Source of the DNA: Phoronis australis | Lineage: Eukaryota; Phoronida; Phoronidae | Length of the DNA stretch: 64,000 bases | Reading direction: 5' to 3' | NCBI GenBank assembly: GCA_002633005.1 | Contig: NMRA01000127.1 | Location: forward strand, 628,438 to 692,437 | Shown: positions 1-10,985 of the stretch, in pieces | Layout of the letters: each line of letters opens with the position of its first letter | Position numbering within the stretch: position 1 is the stretch's first letter | Translations under genes and position numbers: made by a program | The notes under the pieces: generated by a model | Seen by the model: the letters and a program-made list of their open reading frames with translations, nothing else | The model's database searches: none | Told to the model about the DNA's origin: nothing

Positions 1-870
1 AAGACATTCGGCCACACTACACTAAATCGTAGTCTTTCCACCCTTTGCAGTAATACCCTTTTTCTTTTCATTGTTTACAACTTTAACCTTTTTGTTGCAC
101 AGTTTACTTTTTGCTATGAAACTCTAAAATTCACTATTACCTTTTACCAAACAGCTGGCAAAGCAAACCTCAGTGTGTGTTCATACTGTACAATCATCGG
201 GGTTTTGAATTGTTAGCATTGGCTCTAATTTGTCTTGCGAATATCGCATTTTTTATATCGAACGCCTCTGCTTATTTTTAAGCAAACTTTTGCAGATTAT
301 TCCATGATTGTGTTTATGGTGTTTAAATGTAATTCTTTGAAATGCATGCACTAACGAGTCTTCAATTTCACATACAGTATATATCAGGAAAGTGAAAATC
401 TCACTCAGCCAAATTCCCTGCCAAAGTAGATCTCAAAAAGATGATTTTCATCTTTAGTTTTTATAAGTAGCATAAGGTTGTACTGCACAGCTATCATCAA
501 ACAAGTGGTCCAAAACACAAAAAAGATGATTTTGACTGCAGGTTTTGTCTGAAATTGGCATAGGTTTTCATTGGTGTAATCTTGTGCGTCTTCTGCGTGA
601 ATCTTCTGAAAAAATGGATTTTCAGTCTTTGCATGAATGGCAGAAGAAATTTCATCGTTTTATGTGCCTATCTTGTTTTTTCAGACAATTGACGATGATA
701 GGCAGCACGACTGGTACAAAGAGATGTTTAAGTCACTACATAAAACTGAGAAACCCGAGGGTAAGCGCCGCCAAATTTTGTACAACAGGCATTATTGATC
801 ACAAATAGATATTCCACGCGTGGTGCCTTTTCTTCCAGAATGTGTTTGCGAGTAGTTCCACTCGTGTGAT
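1..870. repeat. First copy of a 0.9-kb direct duplication (second copy 1465-2368)
   Basis: Bases 1-870 align colinearly with 1465-2368, with scattered substitutions and small indels (for example a 9-base insertion in copy two near 2352 and extra bases near 1970). The match ends in copy one exactly at the N at 871. Each copy holds one SoHo exon with its splice sites. The left edge is cut by the window, so the true start of the repeat is unknown. Confidence 0.95.
685..760 (+). CDS. SORBS: SORBS SoHo exon, upstream duplicate
   Basis: This 76-nt exon lies between a pyrimidine-rich acceptor ending TTTTTTCAG and a GTAAGC donor. It reads TIDDDRQHDWYKEMFKSLHK and then TEKPEG. DWYKxMFKxxHK is the signature start of the sorbin homology domain of SORBS adaptors, which in the family binds flotillin in membrane rafts. 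It starts in phase 0 and ends in phase 1, exactly like the copy at 2174-2249. The two exons differ only by two synonymous changes (GAT/GAC and CTA/CTT). It is either a mutually exclusive duplicate exon, since both cannot be spliced together in frame (76 nt each), or an assembly duplicate of the other haplotype; the N at 871 favours the latter. Confidence 0.8.
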
Positions 871-871
871 N
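871..871. other. Assembly N (join or gap)
   Basis: There is a single N after CTCGTGTGAT. Similarity with the second copy of the duplication stops exactly here, which marks a contig join rather than a base-calling error. Confidence 0.9.
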
Positions 872-1464
872 GCAAATAAGTTGCTTCGCAATTTATGTTT
901 GTGTTACCAAAAAGTTGCCACTGTAGGGCAATTATTGAATGCACTGTGCACTGGAAGTGATACTAACTTGGTGTTGTTTAAAGATGCCCTTTCATACATG
1001 TTCACTAGTTTTGGTTACAGAAAGAGTTTTGGCAATTGAAACTCATTACTAAAATAGAAACATTACGTAAATTACTGTCCTACTTTTATTTGCATTTTTG
1101 CGGGCTTTTCAGAAAAGAGGTTTTCAATGCCGTGAAACTGTGACGGCCATTTTGTTGCTGCACCACCAAAAATTATTCAAAAAAAGATGTACTTAATTCA
1201 GGTTATTCTGATAACATTTGATTACGCCTTGAAAGATTGTTTAAACTGGATTGATTTGCAGTCAAGATTGCTTTAATGTGAACTTTTTAAGTGACCGAAA
1301 AGAAGCGTAAAGAAAACCTATAGTGTTAATGCCCTGGAAAATATTACCATTAATTATTAAGGAGCTATAAATCTTACTCGCTAAATTGCAGTGAAAAAAT
1401 TACCCTAATTGATCAACATCCTCAGAACTTCATTTTTGAGAGATGTGTGAAACAAAACTCTACA
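872..1464. other. Unique spacer between the two duplicate copies
   Basis: No exon or repeat was recognised. If the duplication is an assembly artefact, this stretch should match the sequence just left of the window. Confidence 0.6.
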
Positions 1465-2173
1465 AAGACATTCGGCCACACTACACTAAATTGTAGTCTT
1501 TCCACCCTTTGCAGTAATACCCTTTTTCTTTTCATTGTTTACAACTTTAACCTTTTTGTTGCACAGTTTACTTTTTGCTATGAAACTCAAAAATTCACTA
1601 CCTTTTACCAAACAGCTGGCAAAGCAAACCTCAGTGTGTGTTCATACTGTACAATCATCAGGGTTTTGAATTGTTAGCATTGGCTCTAATTTGTCTTGCG
1701 AATATCGCGTTTTTTATATCAAACGCCTCTGCTTATTTTTAAGCAAACTTTTGCAGATTATTCCAGGATTGTGTTTATGGTGTTTAAATGTAATTCTTTA
1801 AAATGTGTGCCCTAAAGAGTCTTCAATTTCACATACAGTATATATCAGGAAAGTGAAAAGCTCACTTGGCCAAATTCCTTGCCAAAGTAGATCTCAAAAA
1901 GATGATTTTCATCGTTAGTTTTTATAAGTAGCATAAGTTTTTACTGCACAGCTATCGTCAAACAAGCGGTAAAGTGTTTTTTGTCAATTAACCGTCCAAA
2001 ACTCCAAAAAAGATGATTTTGATTAAAGGTTTTGTCCGAAATTGGCATAAGTTTTCATTGGTGTAATCTTGTGCGTCTTCTGCATGAATCTTCTGAAAAA
2101 ATGGATTTTCAGTCTTTGCATGAAATGGCAGAAGAAATTTCATCGTTTTTATATGCCTATCTTGTTTTTTCAG

Positions 2174-2249
2174 ACAATTGACGACGATAGGCAGCACGAC
2201 TGGTACAAAGAGATGTTTAAGTCACTTCATAAAACTGAGAAACCCGAGG
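2174..2249 (+). CDS. SORBS: SORBS SoHo exon, downstream copy
   Basis: The acceptor is TTTTTTCAG and the donor is GTAAGC; the exon is 76 nt, phase 0 to 1. It encodes the same residues as 685-760, TIDDDRQHDWYKEMFKSLHK then TEKPEG, the first block of the sorbin homology domain. The single base at the end joins in frame to the exon at 4915, which continues with ENPYTPTY, comparable to the Tyr/Pro-rich segment that follows the first block in vertebrate SORBS proteins. Upstream exons with the initiator codon are not visible. I used this copy in the assembled frame because it is contiguous with the rest of the gene. Confidence 0.93.
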
Positions 2250-2368
2250 GTAAGCGCCGCCAAATTTTGTACAACAGGCATTATTGATCACAAATAGATG
2301 TTCCACGCGTGGTGCCTTTTCTTCCAGAATGTGTTTGCGAGTAGTTCCACTCAGTTTTATCGTGTGAT

Positions 2369-4180
2369 CTTGTGTTGCAGTATGCTGGCTGATTTGACCT
2401 TTGATCTCATGAATACCTAAAACTACACTGGATGTTTTGCGTTTCACCCAATGTTTACAGTTTGTCTTTTTCTAGCAGTGTATTAGATAATGTTTGTAAG
2501 TTGTTCTTGAAAACTTTATTATTTTTAAATTACTTTCCCCCTAAATCTGATGTGAGGTCAAAAAAGCAAAGTTGGTTCTGGTCTTTACCCCGACTCATTT
2601 TAAGACCGGAGCTCACGGATTAAAAAAAGTCCACGCCAATTTCCGCTAAGGTGTGGTGTCTTTGAAAAGCTGCACGAGGTCATGGAATAAAAGGTAGTCA
2701 AGGTTTGAAGCACTGTGAATTACTAAGTGGTAAAATACAAATCCTGTATTGATTTTGCTTGTCTCTGGTGGATTTTCATTCTAACAAAGTGAGCAACTAA
2801 AAATAGTGTTTCAATTAGAATACTCAAATTTCAAAAAAAGAGATCAGAACTGACTGTGTTTTTGGCCTATTATGGGTTTCTTGGAACTTACCCCTAAGTT
2901 TGTGTTTTGGTGCTCACTTAAGTTATTGTCCATGCCGTACTCGTTGTTATTTTTGCCCTATCATGGCTGCTTCTAAATTGTTTCTATGTTTCCTTTGGCC
3001 TTTTTTATGAGTGTATTTATGTTTGTATTCTCCACCCATACATTTGTCTTCAATGTCAGGTTGTCATCTGTGTTTTTCAGAAAGGTGGACTGATTCCCGA
3101 AAAGGTTATTCTCTAGCGATTAGCGTGCTTTCTCTTTCTTTAACCATCAAAGCAACATGGCTTTCTCAAAAATTTATCTAGCATCTAACGTTGTGGTACT
3201 AATCATGGATCAGTTCAATAATGAAATGAGACTTCACTCGTGCACAAGCCGGTACTCCTGTACTGGTTAACTTCTGTAAATCAAAAGTCAGATGAAGCGT
3301 TTCATTTTTTTGTTGGATTTCTCTGAGGCAGTTGATATGGTTGTCGCTCTTCAATCCAGCACAAAGATAATTGTCAAAAAAGCATTTTTCCATTTTCAAA
3401 TATTGATAACTGTTAAAATGCTCAAAATTTAACTAATCACGCTGAGTCAAGTTTTTATCTCCTTTTATATTTGTTGAGAAATCTGACAAAATAAAATTCC
3501 ACATATCCTCCATCTTGTTCGCTAAACTGGGTAGAATTTACCGTACTATTAACCAATACATATGAATTATGAGAACAAGGCCATGTTGCAATACCTTTTT
3601 TGTTTTTCTGATGTCCTTTATTTTCATTTGACCCTGCTAATTTTACTTTAGAGTTCAAGTGGCTGTATATTATTAACAATTAATTTCTATCTTGTGGACA
3701 CTTTTAATAATATGGCAAATGGTTCATTAGGATACCAAACCTTTTGCTCTTGCTTAAAATGTTCATGCAGGCAAAATGCGAATCAAATATCTCGTTGCAT
3801 GCAAACTCATACCTTGAAACAGTCCCGCTATTCTTTGGTCTTCTTCTTGAACTTGCGTCTGATTTTTCAGTTGTTCACACTAAGTCTGAATGGTAACGGT
3901 TTGTTCACTCAAGTTGTTCGTTGCATTCTATTTTAAACTTTGAGTTAAATTGCTAAGCATGTTTTTGTTTTTCGTGCCTGTTTCGGAAACTGTTCTGAAG
4001 AAAGATACATATTACTGGTGACAAAATTGCACGTTTAGCAGATAACAGTGAGATTGCTAAATACACTTGGTCAAAAACATTTTAGTAATACTAAGTGGCC
4101 TTAGAACATTCAGTTGTTACAAGTTGCTAATCTCGATTTAATGGATTGCCGATGTTTCATCAAATGTAAAAAACGTCACG
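2369..4180. other. Intron, no features recognised
   Basis: AT-rich intronic sequence follows the SoHo exon. Short open frames have no coding character and no paired splice sites in the required phase 1. Confidence 0.6.
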
Positions 4181-4623
4181 TCAGGGCTCAGGATCTGTTC
4201 TTTGTACTCGATATCAAACTCAAAATTATTTTTGACATTTTGTGTTGTACTTTCATATTAACTTAAGGTGTCTATTGTCCTGTGCTCGAATATATTACCG
4301 ATTACACCGATGTGTTTTCAGTCCAAGTTCGCACTTGATGACCACTCGATTCATGCTACAAATTTTTGTAAAAACAAGAAATTTCGAGTTCAGACTCGAA
4401 CTTATAAGATTAATGCTGGGATTGTCTTCTTTTTTTACACTAGCGGCTAGCTCGAATACAGGTGTCAATAAGTGCGAACTTGGATTAGAAACTTCTTATG
4501 CATAAATGATGTTGTGCAGAATACTAGACACCTATCTGAGTTCACACAAAAGTAGAAGTGAGAATGTCAAAAATTATTTTGAGTTTGATTTCGAGTACAA
4601 AGGTTAGATCCCGGGGCCTGATG
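4181..4623. mobile_element. Hairpin MITE (family A, copy 1)
   Basis: The ends are inverted repeats of about 60 bases: 4181-4240 pairs with 4562-4623, sharing blocks such as TTTGTACTCG, ATCAAACTCAAAA and TTTTTGACATT. Pairing continues inward (CCAAGTTCGCACTT near 4323 against AAGTGCGAACTTGG near 4471; TTAAGGTGTCTA against TAGACACC), so nearly the whole element folds back. No transposase is present, and the target-site duplication is unclear. Confidence 0.8.
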
Positions 4624-4914
4624 TCATCCAGGACAGAGAGAGACTATTGGTCGATTTAAGGGGATGCTGTGCATGACAAACAAAAGTACGCTGACTGCAC
4701 ACCATTTATACGGCTATTCAGAATTTTTTCCTTGGACAATGTTGTCGTGGCCCCCATTCACGACATCCTAGATTCTGACAATCATTACGGATGAATTCAC
4801 CTCTCTCAAGCAAGTGCTTTCGGTCAAAAGATGTCATGTAACCAAATGCTGGCAGTGTAACTGAATTACTTGTTGTGGTGTTGCTGTTAAGGCAGTAAGC
4901 ATTTTGTTTTTCAG

Positions 4915-4977
4915 AAGAAAATCCGTACACCCCCACTTATCAATTCCCCGAGCCAGAACCCGAGTCAAAAGAAGAAA
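4915..4977 (+). CDS. SORBS: SORBS SoHo-region exon 2
   Basis: This 63-nt exon (phase 1 to 1) lies between acceptor TTTTTCAG and donor GTAAGT. Joined to the previous exon it reads E-ENPYTPTYQFPEPEPESKEE, a Tyr/Pro/Glu-rich stretch where vertebrate SORBS proteins have a Tyr/Pro-rich segment after DWYKxMFK. The acceptor is CAGAAG, a NAGNAG tandem acceptor: using the second AG would remove one Glu and keep the frame. The exon is symmetric, so it could also be skipped. Two related hairpin MITEs lie in the introns on either side of it. Confidence 0.85.
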
Positions 4978-6172
4978 GTAAGTTAGTCCCTCCCACGGTG
5001 TCCTACTCTGAACATCTCTGTCTTATAACTTTTTGTCTTTCTTACTTTAATTGGAAATGGAATCGTTTTAACAGTTAGAAAATGGTCAGCTGGACATCTT
5101 TTCTCACATTTCTTTCTTCACACATGGTAACTAACGACGACACGCTTGAAGTCAAGTATGACACTTGACTTGCCCATAAATTCAGCAAACATGTGTTCCC
5201 ACTCATTATGCATAAGCTGAAAATGACGAAAATAGCGTGGAAAAGTCGCGGAACGTAAAACAGTGCTAACATTAATTTCACGCAAAAAGGATTTTTGTTT
5301 TGCATCTTGCATTCATTTGTGCTTTGTAACAGTCATAATAAGTATCATTATAAATTTTTACTTTTAGGAGAAATTAACTCCTGGAAAATGAAAATTATAT
5401 CCTAGAAAGCTTGAGCATAGTTCAGACTAACGAGAAACCAAAATATGAGTGGAAACCATGAAAATGTGCGTTACTCATGTTAACATTTCCCTTATTTGTT
5501 CAACACGTTCCTTTTAATAAACAATTGCATGGCATTTAATATAGCATGCACATGGATTGCTATTTTGCAGCTGAGACGAACCCATATGTACCTGGTTATG
5601 AACTGTTATATCACTCACCCACAGGTAACCCATCACAGTCGCGTGTGTTCCCCTCAGTATTTATTAGATGTTTTGGATTTTGAACTATTTCCTGATTTCT
5701 CTGCAGACAACTGTCCATGCTCATCATATGTACGGTAATTCTTCCATGAATTTGTACAAAAATTTTGTGCTGGTACACGCTTTGTGATTTGTTAAAAAAT
5801 TGTTTTATCACCTAATGCACCTGGTGTTCATATTGTCATTGTTGACATTGTCATTTGTACAAGGAACTTCACGAATCATTACATGTTAAGAAGGAACTTT
5901 ATGAATTATTAATTCGTATGAATTCATAGATGATTTACCATGAGTTATTTTCTAAGCTGTACATAAATATCATTATGTCTTGTCATGTCTGTGTCTATGC
6001 ACTTTGCTTTTGTCACTCACCAAATCTTTCATCCTCGTCTCTTCTGCTCAAGACAGTTACGACCTTACATAATTCTACTCAGCCGTCTTCTGCCAGTACG
6101 TGTTGAAGTGGACTTCTGCCGCACGGGTCCATTGTTGTTTTGATGTAATGTGTAGTTTGATGTAGTCACTCT
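4978..6172. other. Intron segment, nothing recognised
   Basis: This is intronic sequence between exon 2 and the second family A MITE. No exon with matching phase was found. Confidence 0.55.
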
Positions 6173-6573
6173 CTGGCTCAATGTCTAATTTCCAAACTCG
6201 TAATTAAACTTCAAATTAGTTTCTACATTTTTCGTTGTACCTTAAGGTGATCTCAAGATAAGCATCTATTCTGTGTTGAAGTACATTATGGTTTTCGTGG
6301 ATGACTGTCTAATTCTAGTTTGTGCTCGGGCAACCCGAGCATCAAAGCTGTAATATCAAGTCTGGACTTGAAATCTCAAGTTTTTACTCGAGTTTGTAGC
6401 TGAAATCTTAGTGTTGTCAAGTGTAAACTCAATTAGACACTTCTCTGTGCGTAATCCATTGACGAAACACAGAATAATAAACACTTATCTTGAGTCTGCA
6501 TTGAAGTGGAACAGAAAATGGCAAAACTAATTCTGAGTTAGATTTTGAGTTTGGAGATTAAACCTGGGACCAG
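6173..6573. mobile_element. Hairpin MITE (family A, copy 2)
   Basis: Inverted ends start CTGGCTCAATG and finish CCTGGGACCAG. Internal blocks such as TCCAAACTC and GAATTAGTTT pair across the element. Left-arm sequence TTGTACCTTAAGGTG matches the same position in the element at 4181. The centre is a perfect stem, GCTCGGG-CAA-CCCGAGC, at 6324-6340. Confidence 0.75.
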
Positions 6574-6910
6574 AAGATTAGATATGGTTTTAGTTTTCTA
6601 CCTCAGATGTTGGCTATCTAGATTTACATAACTTTTTCGGCAGTGTTATTCAGAAATCAAATTGAAAACTTTGCAATATGCTGTTCTATAAATCTTATTC
6701 ATCGAGTTGGTGATTTATGTTCATTTTCATCTTTACCGTTGATAACCACAATAAGGGCGTAGTAACATTAATGTGTTGTCTGCTCTAAACACTTGAGTCA
6801 TCTGTCAGAAAAGGCCTTGTGCCATTCATCTTCAAACGCAATGGCTTTGGATGTTTTTTTTTTTGCGAAATAGTTTTGTAGTGTATTAGTTGCGTCGAAT
6901 CTTTTTTCAG

Positions 6911-6998
6911 ACGAGTCCAAACGAGCGATGCCAGATCGAAGCCAGAGCGTGTCAACAAACGTGTATGAGTCGAGGTACAATAATACTGGCGAAAGAAA
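6911..6998 (+). CDS. SORBS: SORBS linker exon 3
   Basis: The exon is 88 nt, with acceptor CTTTTTTCAG and donor GTGAGT, phase 1 to 2. It reads NESKRAMPDRSQSVSTNVYE and continues SRYNNTGER. It is Ser/Arg-rich and probably disordered, between the two conserved halves of the SoHo region. The phase fits both neighbours exactly (a|AC before, AA|C after). No specific motif is recognised beyond possible basophilic kinase sites (RSQS). An antisense open frame over this stretch has no support. Confidence 0.8.
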
Positions 6999-9105
6999 GT
7001 GAGTAGAGAAATAATGCCTGCAAAACACTGTGTATTGATACAACCGGCCGTGTGACGTCTGCTCACAATAGGTGGAGGTAGTGTGTGGCGTCTGCTCACA
7101 TTAGGTGGTGGTAGTTCATGACTAGTGGACTGAATGCATGCAGTGGAAGACAATTTAACACCCTCGTGGCAGAGGGGGTGCTTTTACAGTCTAAAAAACT
7201 AAGAAAACTTGTCAAATATTACAAAGAGACCAATAGACTGCAACAAAATGAACTAGCATGCTGGTATGTATACACACTGGGCAAAGGTAATTTTTAAGCT
7301 TGCCTATTCAAAAGAAACAGGTTGTGATGCTAGACAGACAAGGAAGATGTATTGAAACCTGCTTATTCGAATGGAAAAAATCTCGAGTTTCTGTGGAACA
7401 CAGTGCATTAGATCACATTTTAGAGTACATTGTTTACTTAGTTGTCTGTCGTACACGTGTCCATATGTCCCAAATTTTGTGCTACTTTGTCAGATAAGCA
7501 TCGCTGTCCTTTCTCACGTTTGTTTATACTCTAAATAACTCCTAATCTTACTTGCATCATGTCGATGATATTTTGTGTTGAATAACAGCAGCAGCATGAG
7601 GTCACCCTGACAAGGTATGACTCAAATCGTCGTTTTTCCACTTTGTCTACAAACTTAAGTATTTAGATTTTTTACTGTCAGAACTCAATATGAGGATAGA
7701 TCATCATTTTTGGTTGTTGAACCCAAGATGTGTCGGAATTAAATTTTTATTTCATAAAGCCGTCTGCTATCTAGTTGTATCAGTTGTTTTGTGTTGCACG
7801 CATATCTCTCACTCTCTTTGTTCAAGCACGCAAATGATTTGTTCTTGAGTGTATTAGTTAAACTCTGTGTTAGTAGATTAATGTATGATCCGGAGCTACA
7901 CTACTAAGAACCTTAACAATAGGGCCGTCAGGGATTGCGCGCCAACAGAACTCTCCTTTGTCCCGGAGATGAGAAAGCGCATAACCTCGTTTTGGAAATC
8001 AGGCACATTTTCATGTCTCTCTTTAATTTTGGGAAGGCACAGAATGGCAGATCATGCATCCACGGGTATTTGTCCAGATTATCAAACTTTCTCACATCAG
8101 AGTTGTAGCCCCTGGCACAGCAGTAATACTTTATTGGAAAGACGGATAGAGTAATGCAACCGAGAAAAACTTGTAAAGTATCAGACAACAACAAATAACA
8201 TGTGAAACTCACTGGCACGAAAACGAGGCAGCAAATGTGCCTGGTGGATGTTTATGGCATTGTGGGTAAAAATAGCGAGATTCGAGTGTGGCTGTGTTAT
8301 CTGGGACGGCCCTGTTATCATTATTTGAAGCCATGTTTGGCGTATGAAATGACCACCATGTCAAGCCAACGTGTTGTGTCTGTTCTGAGACAATAACGAT
8401 TTACCAGCTTTTCTCGAGCTCAGAAATCATTTCTAATGTGAGTAATGAACAAATTGAGACCAGGTCTATTCCAGTAAGTGGTTTGAATCAAAAGTTTGGT
8501 TTTTTTTGGCAGAAAGCAAGTTTATTGCGGCTTTAAATGTCTGTTCATTGTCTTGTTAATTTCAGTAACATGGTGGCCTATATGGCTATAGGTTTAACTG
8601 AACAAAATACCGTACCCATTTGGGGTTAAAATCCACGGAATTTAAATTGTGGGACTCAAAATCAAGGAGCGAGCATGAAGCCGTATGCACCAAAGCAGGG
8701 TCACTTTAAAGTGGTTATGGTATTGTAAAGATTCTTCAAAATTAGAACACAATATAGCGGAAAACTGTTTTATCAAATTTTCAACAAATAATAAACAAGA
8801 AGACAATTTTACTTGATTATTTAAAACTGTATGTATGCAGCATGTGGTACGTCTATTATCAACACACACACGTGATTAAATTGGACCTTTTCTGGCAAAA
8901 CAGCAAGTGTTTGACAAATGAAAAAATTATAATTTGATTCGAATTTGAGGAAACTTCACGATAACTGAATTTTCTAGAGATTAGCGTAATTCACCTGCCA
9001 GTATGAGTAACGTAGTTGTGAGCGTTTCGTGTCAACTATTGTCTGTCTCTTATGAAAGCAGACCATGGCGTGGAGTTCACTAGTGATGTTTCTTGGTCAT
9101 TTCAG
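6999..9105. other. Intron with a dispersed-repeat fragment
   Basis: A stretch near 8370-8520 resembles sequences near 19180-19240, 25490-25560 and 58900-59040 (shared words such as AACAAATTGAGACCA and AAGTGGT). An unidentified interspersed repeat is likely. No phase-compatible exon was found. Confidence 0.5.
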
Positions 9106-9217
9106 CCCATGGCTGCCAGACGCTAGGGCACAACCCGACAGGTACCGAGTTCAGCCACGTAGTATCATTGACTATGAGCCAGGCTACTCCTCCATTGCCT
9201 TTCAAGAAGCCAAGAAG
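9106..9217 (+). CDS. SORBS: SORBS SoHo core exon (PRSIxDYEPG)
   Basis: The exon is 112 nt, with acceptor CATTTCAG and donor GTAGGT, phase 2 to 0. It reads NPWLPDARAQPDRYRV then QPRSIIDYEPGYSSIAFQEA and KK. The PRSI-x-[DE]YEPG-x-SSI block is the most conserved signature of the sorbin homology domain and identifies the gene as SORBS family independently of the SH3 domains. In the family this region supports flotillin binding and membrane targeting. The exon is asymmetric and is probably constitutive. Confidence 0.95.
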
Positions 9218-10952
9218 GTAGGTGTTGGCCAAGATTTTTGATTCCTTCAATAAAAACCTGAAGTCAGCTTAAGTTCAAAATTTTTCTCGAGTGATTTTCT
9301 AAAAAGATTTGGACAAACTTTATTCTCTAAAATTAGCGAAATTTATGAACAAAAATTTGGCTACTTTTCAAATACTTAGTTTTCGTCTAGATTTTTGTCA
9401 GAACTTTGGCAAACACAGAGGAAATATACCAAAACTGATGTTGGACAATGTGTATTGAGCAAATTTTTTTTATGGTTTTATGTATGAATGAAAAACGGGT
9501 TGTTCGCATTTTGTTTGCATTTGCCGGTACTGGGGAGAATTTGTAAAATCATTAACTCGAGCAGTTTGTGTCGACACGCAGCACTGTTTGCATTTTGAGC
9601 ATTTTTGTATTTCAATGTTTTGTGTTGTTTTCGTAGCCTCTTTTGTTGTAATAGTGTGGAGTGTTTAACGCTACCTTAGATCCAGTCTGCTAATTGCGTA
9701 ATGTAATGCAATATAATTGCTTTTCATTTGCTTTTTCCATTTTTAACATGCTGTGTTTTTTGGTTGTTTCAGATTAAAATTTTAGCGAATCGTTTTGTCA
9801 TTAATTGTCTGGTATTTACAGTTTCTTAATTATCTTTTACTGGGCTGTTGTTGAACAAAACAAGATTCCCTCCAGCCTGTGTGACACTTTCAAGTTTACC
9901 TCTCTGACAACGTATCCGTCAAAATCTTGACTGAAATGGTCATCTCCCAGCCCATAGTGGTTTTAAATGTGGCCCGCCGGCTAGTTTGTAGTGAGAAGTT
10001 TCCAGATTTGAATTGCTCTTGGCATCGTGTGATTTATAGAAAAAAAATTCTTGGCATATGTCGTGGAAATGAAATGACTTGGCAATTCCTGCTTAATACT
10101 AATAGTTTTATTTTATGTTGTTTTTACTAAAAATCGAAAGAAATTTTCTTGACAAGGTAGACACGGTCAGTTTTCGTGGCTGATATTCCTATCCGCGCTG
10201 TCCCCTTTTATTGACCATAAGGGTAGTTATGGTCAGTTTATCTAATCCAATAGGAAACATTTGACATGAATTTTTTTTGCGATGTGATAGCACAAAAGTG
10301 TCCTTTGCTTGACCCAATTTCTAAATCTGATCGGCAAAATGGTAGTTGATAGTGAAGAAATGCAATTTCTTTCGTTCATTGGCATTTTGAGACGTTGAAA
10401 TTTTTTATGCAATTTAGTTGTATATCCCACCACAAAGCAGTGCCAATGGAAGGCATCACGGTTGCAAAGAAAGTTTTCAAAAAGGCTGGAGAATATCCTG
10501 ATTGCATTAAATCGATATGGGTTATATAGAATGCTGGCCACCAACAGCATATTAGCAACAAGGCATATTTCATCATGTCGCGGTGATATGGAATAACAGC
10601 TGTTGACAGGCTGAAACAAAGCCTGTAATAACCAGAGCTCACTGGTCCAGTAGACATGGCCAACTCTTAACAAAAAATAAGCATGATTATATCGCCACAG
10701 GTTCACGAAAATGCTGTTCTCAGCTCCTAATGCCAGAGGGAGGTGGTACTGTTCTGTTTTTTCTCTTGAACAAGCGTTTGTTCAGATAAAGCTTGAAAGT
10801 GGTGCATGAACACACAAAATGGAATGGATAAAATGTCCGGTTTTGTTCTTCAGCTCAGTACTGCTTCATCACTTTACGTAGTCGCCACTTTCACCGTAGG
10901 CATAGTCTTGTTCTAATTGTCTTCCTCTCTCTAATTCACACGCTGAGTGTAG
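9218..10952. other. Intron, no features recognised
   Basis: The sequence is AT-rich. A 154-codon minus-strand open frame at 10242-10706 has a composition typical of chance AT-rich frames and no recognisable domain, so it is not called. Confidence 0.55.
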
Positions 10953-10985
10953 GACGATGAACCTCCTGATGAACCTGAGGATGAG
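10953..10985 (+). CDS. SORBS: SORBS acidic micro-exon
   Basis: This 33-nt micro-exon (phase 0 to 0) encodes DDEPPDEPEDE, bounded by acceptor GAGTGTAG and donor GTAAAT. Its phase fits both neighbours and its strongly acidic composition looks selected. Because it is symmetric it can be included or skipped without changing the frame. The acceptor has a modest pyrimidine tract, which fits regulated use. Confidence 0.7.

Noticed and set aside
7590-7614. Possible micro-exon after AACAG with GTATGA donor
   Set aside because: In the required phase it meets a TGA, so it cannot join the exons at 6911 and 9106.
10242-10706. 154-codon minus-strand open frame
   Set aside because: AT-rich chance composition, no domain, no splice context; it lies in a SORBS intron.
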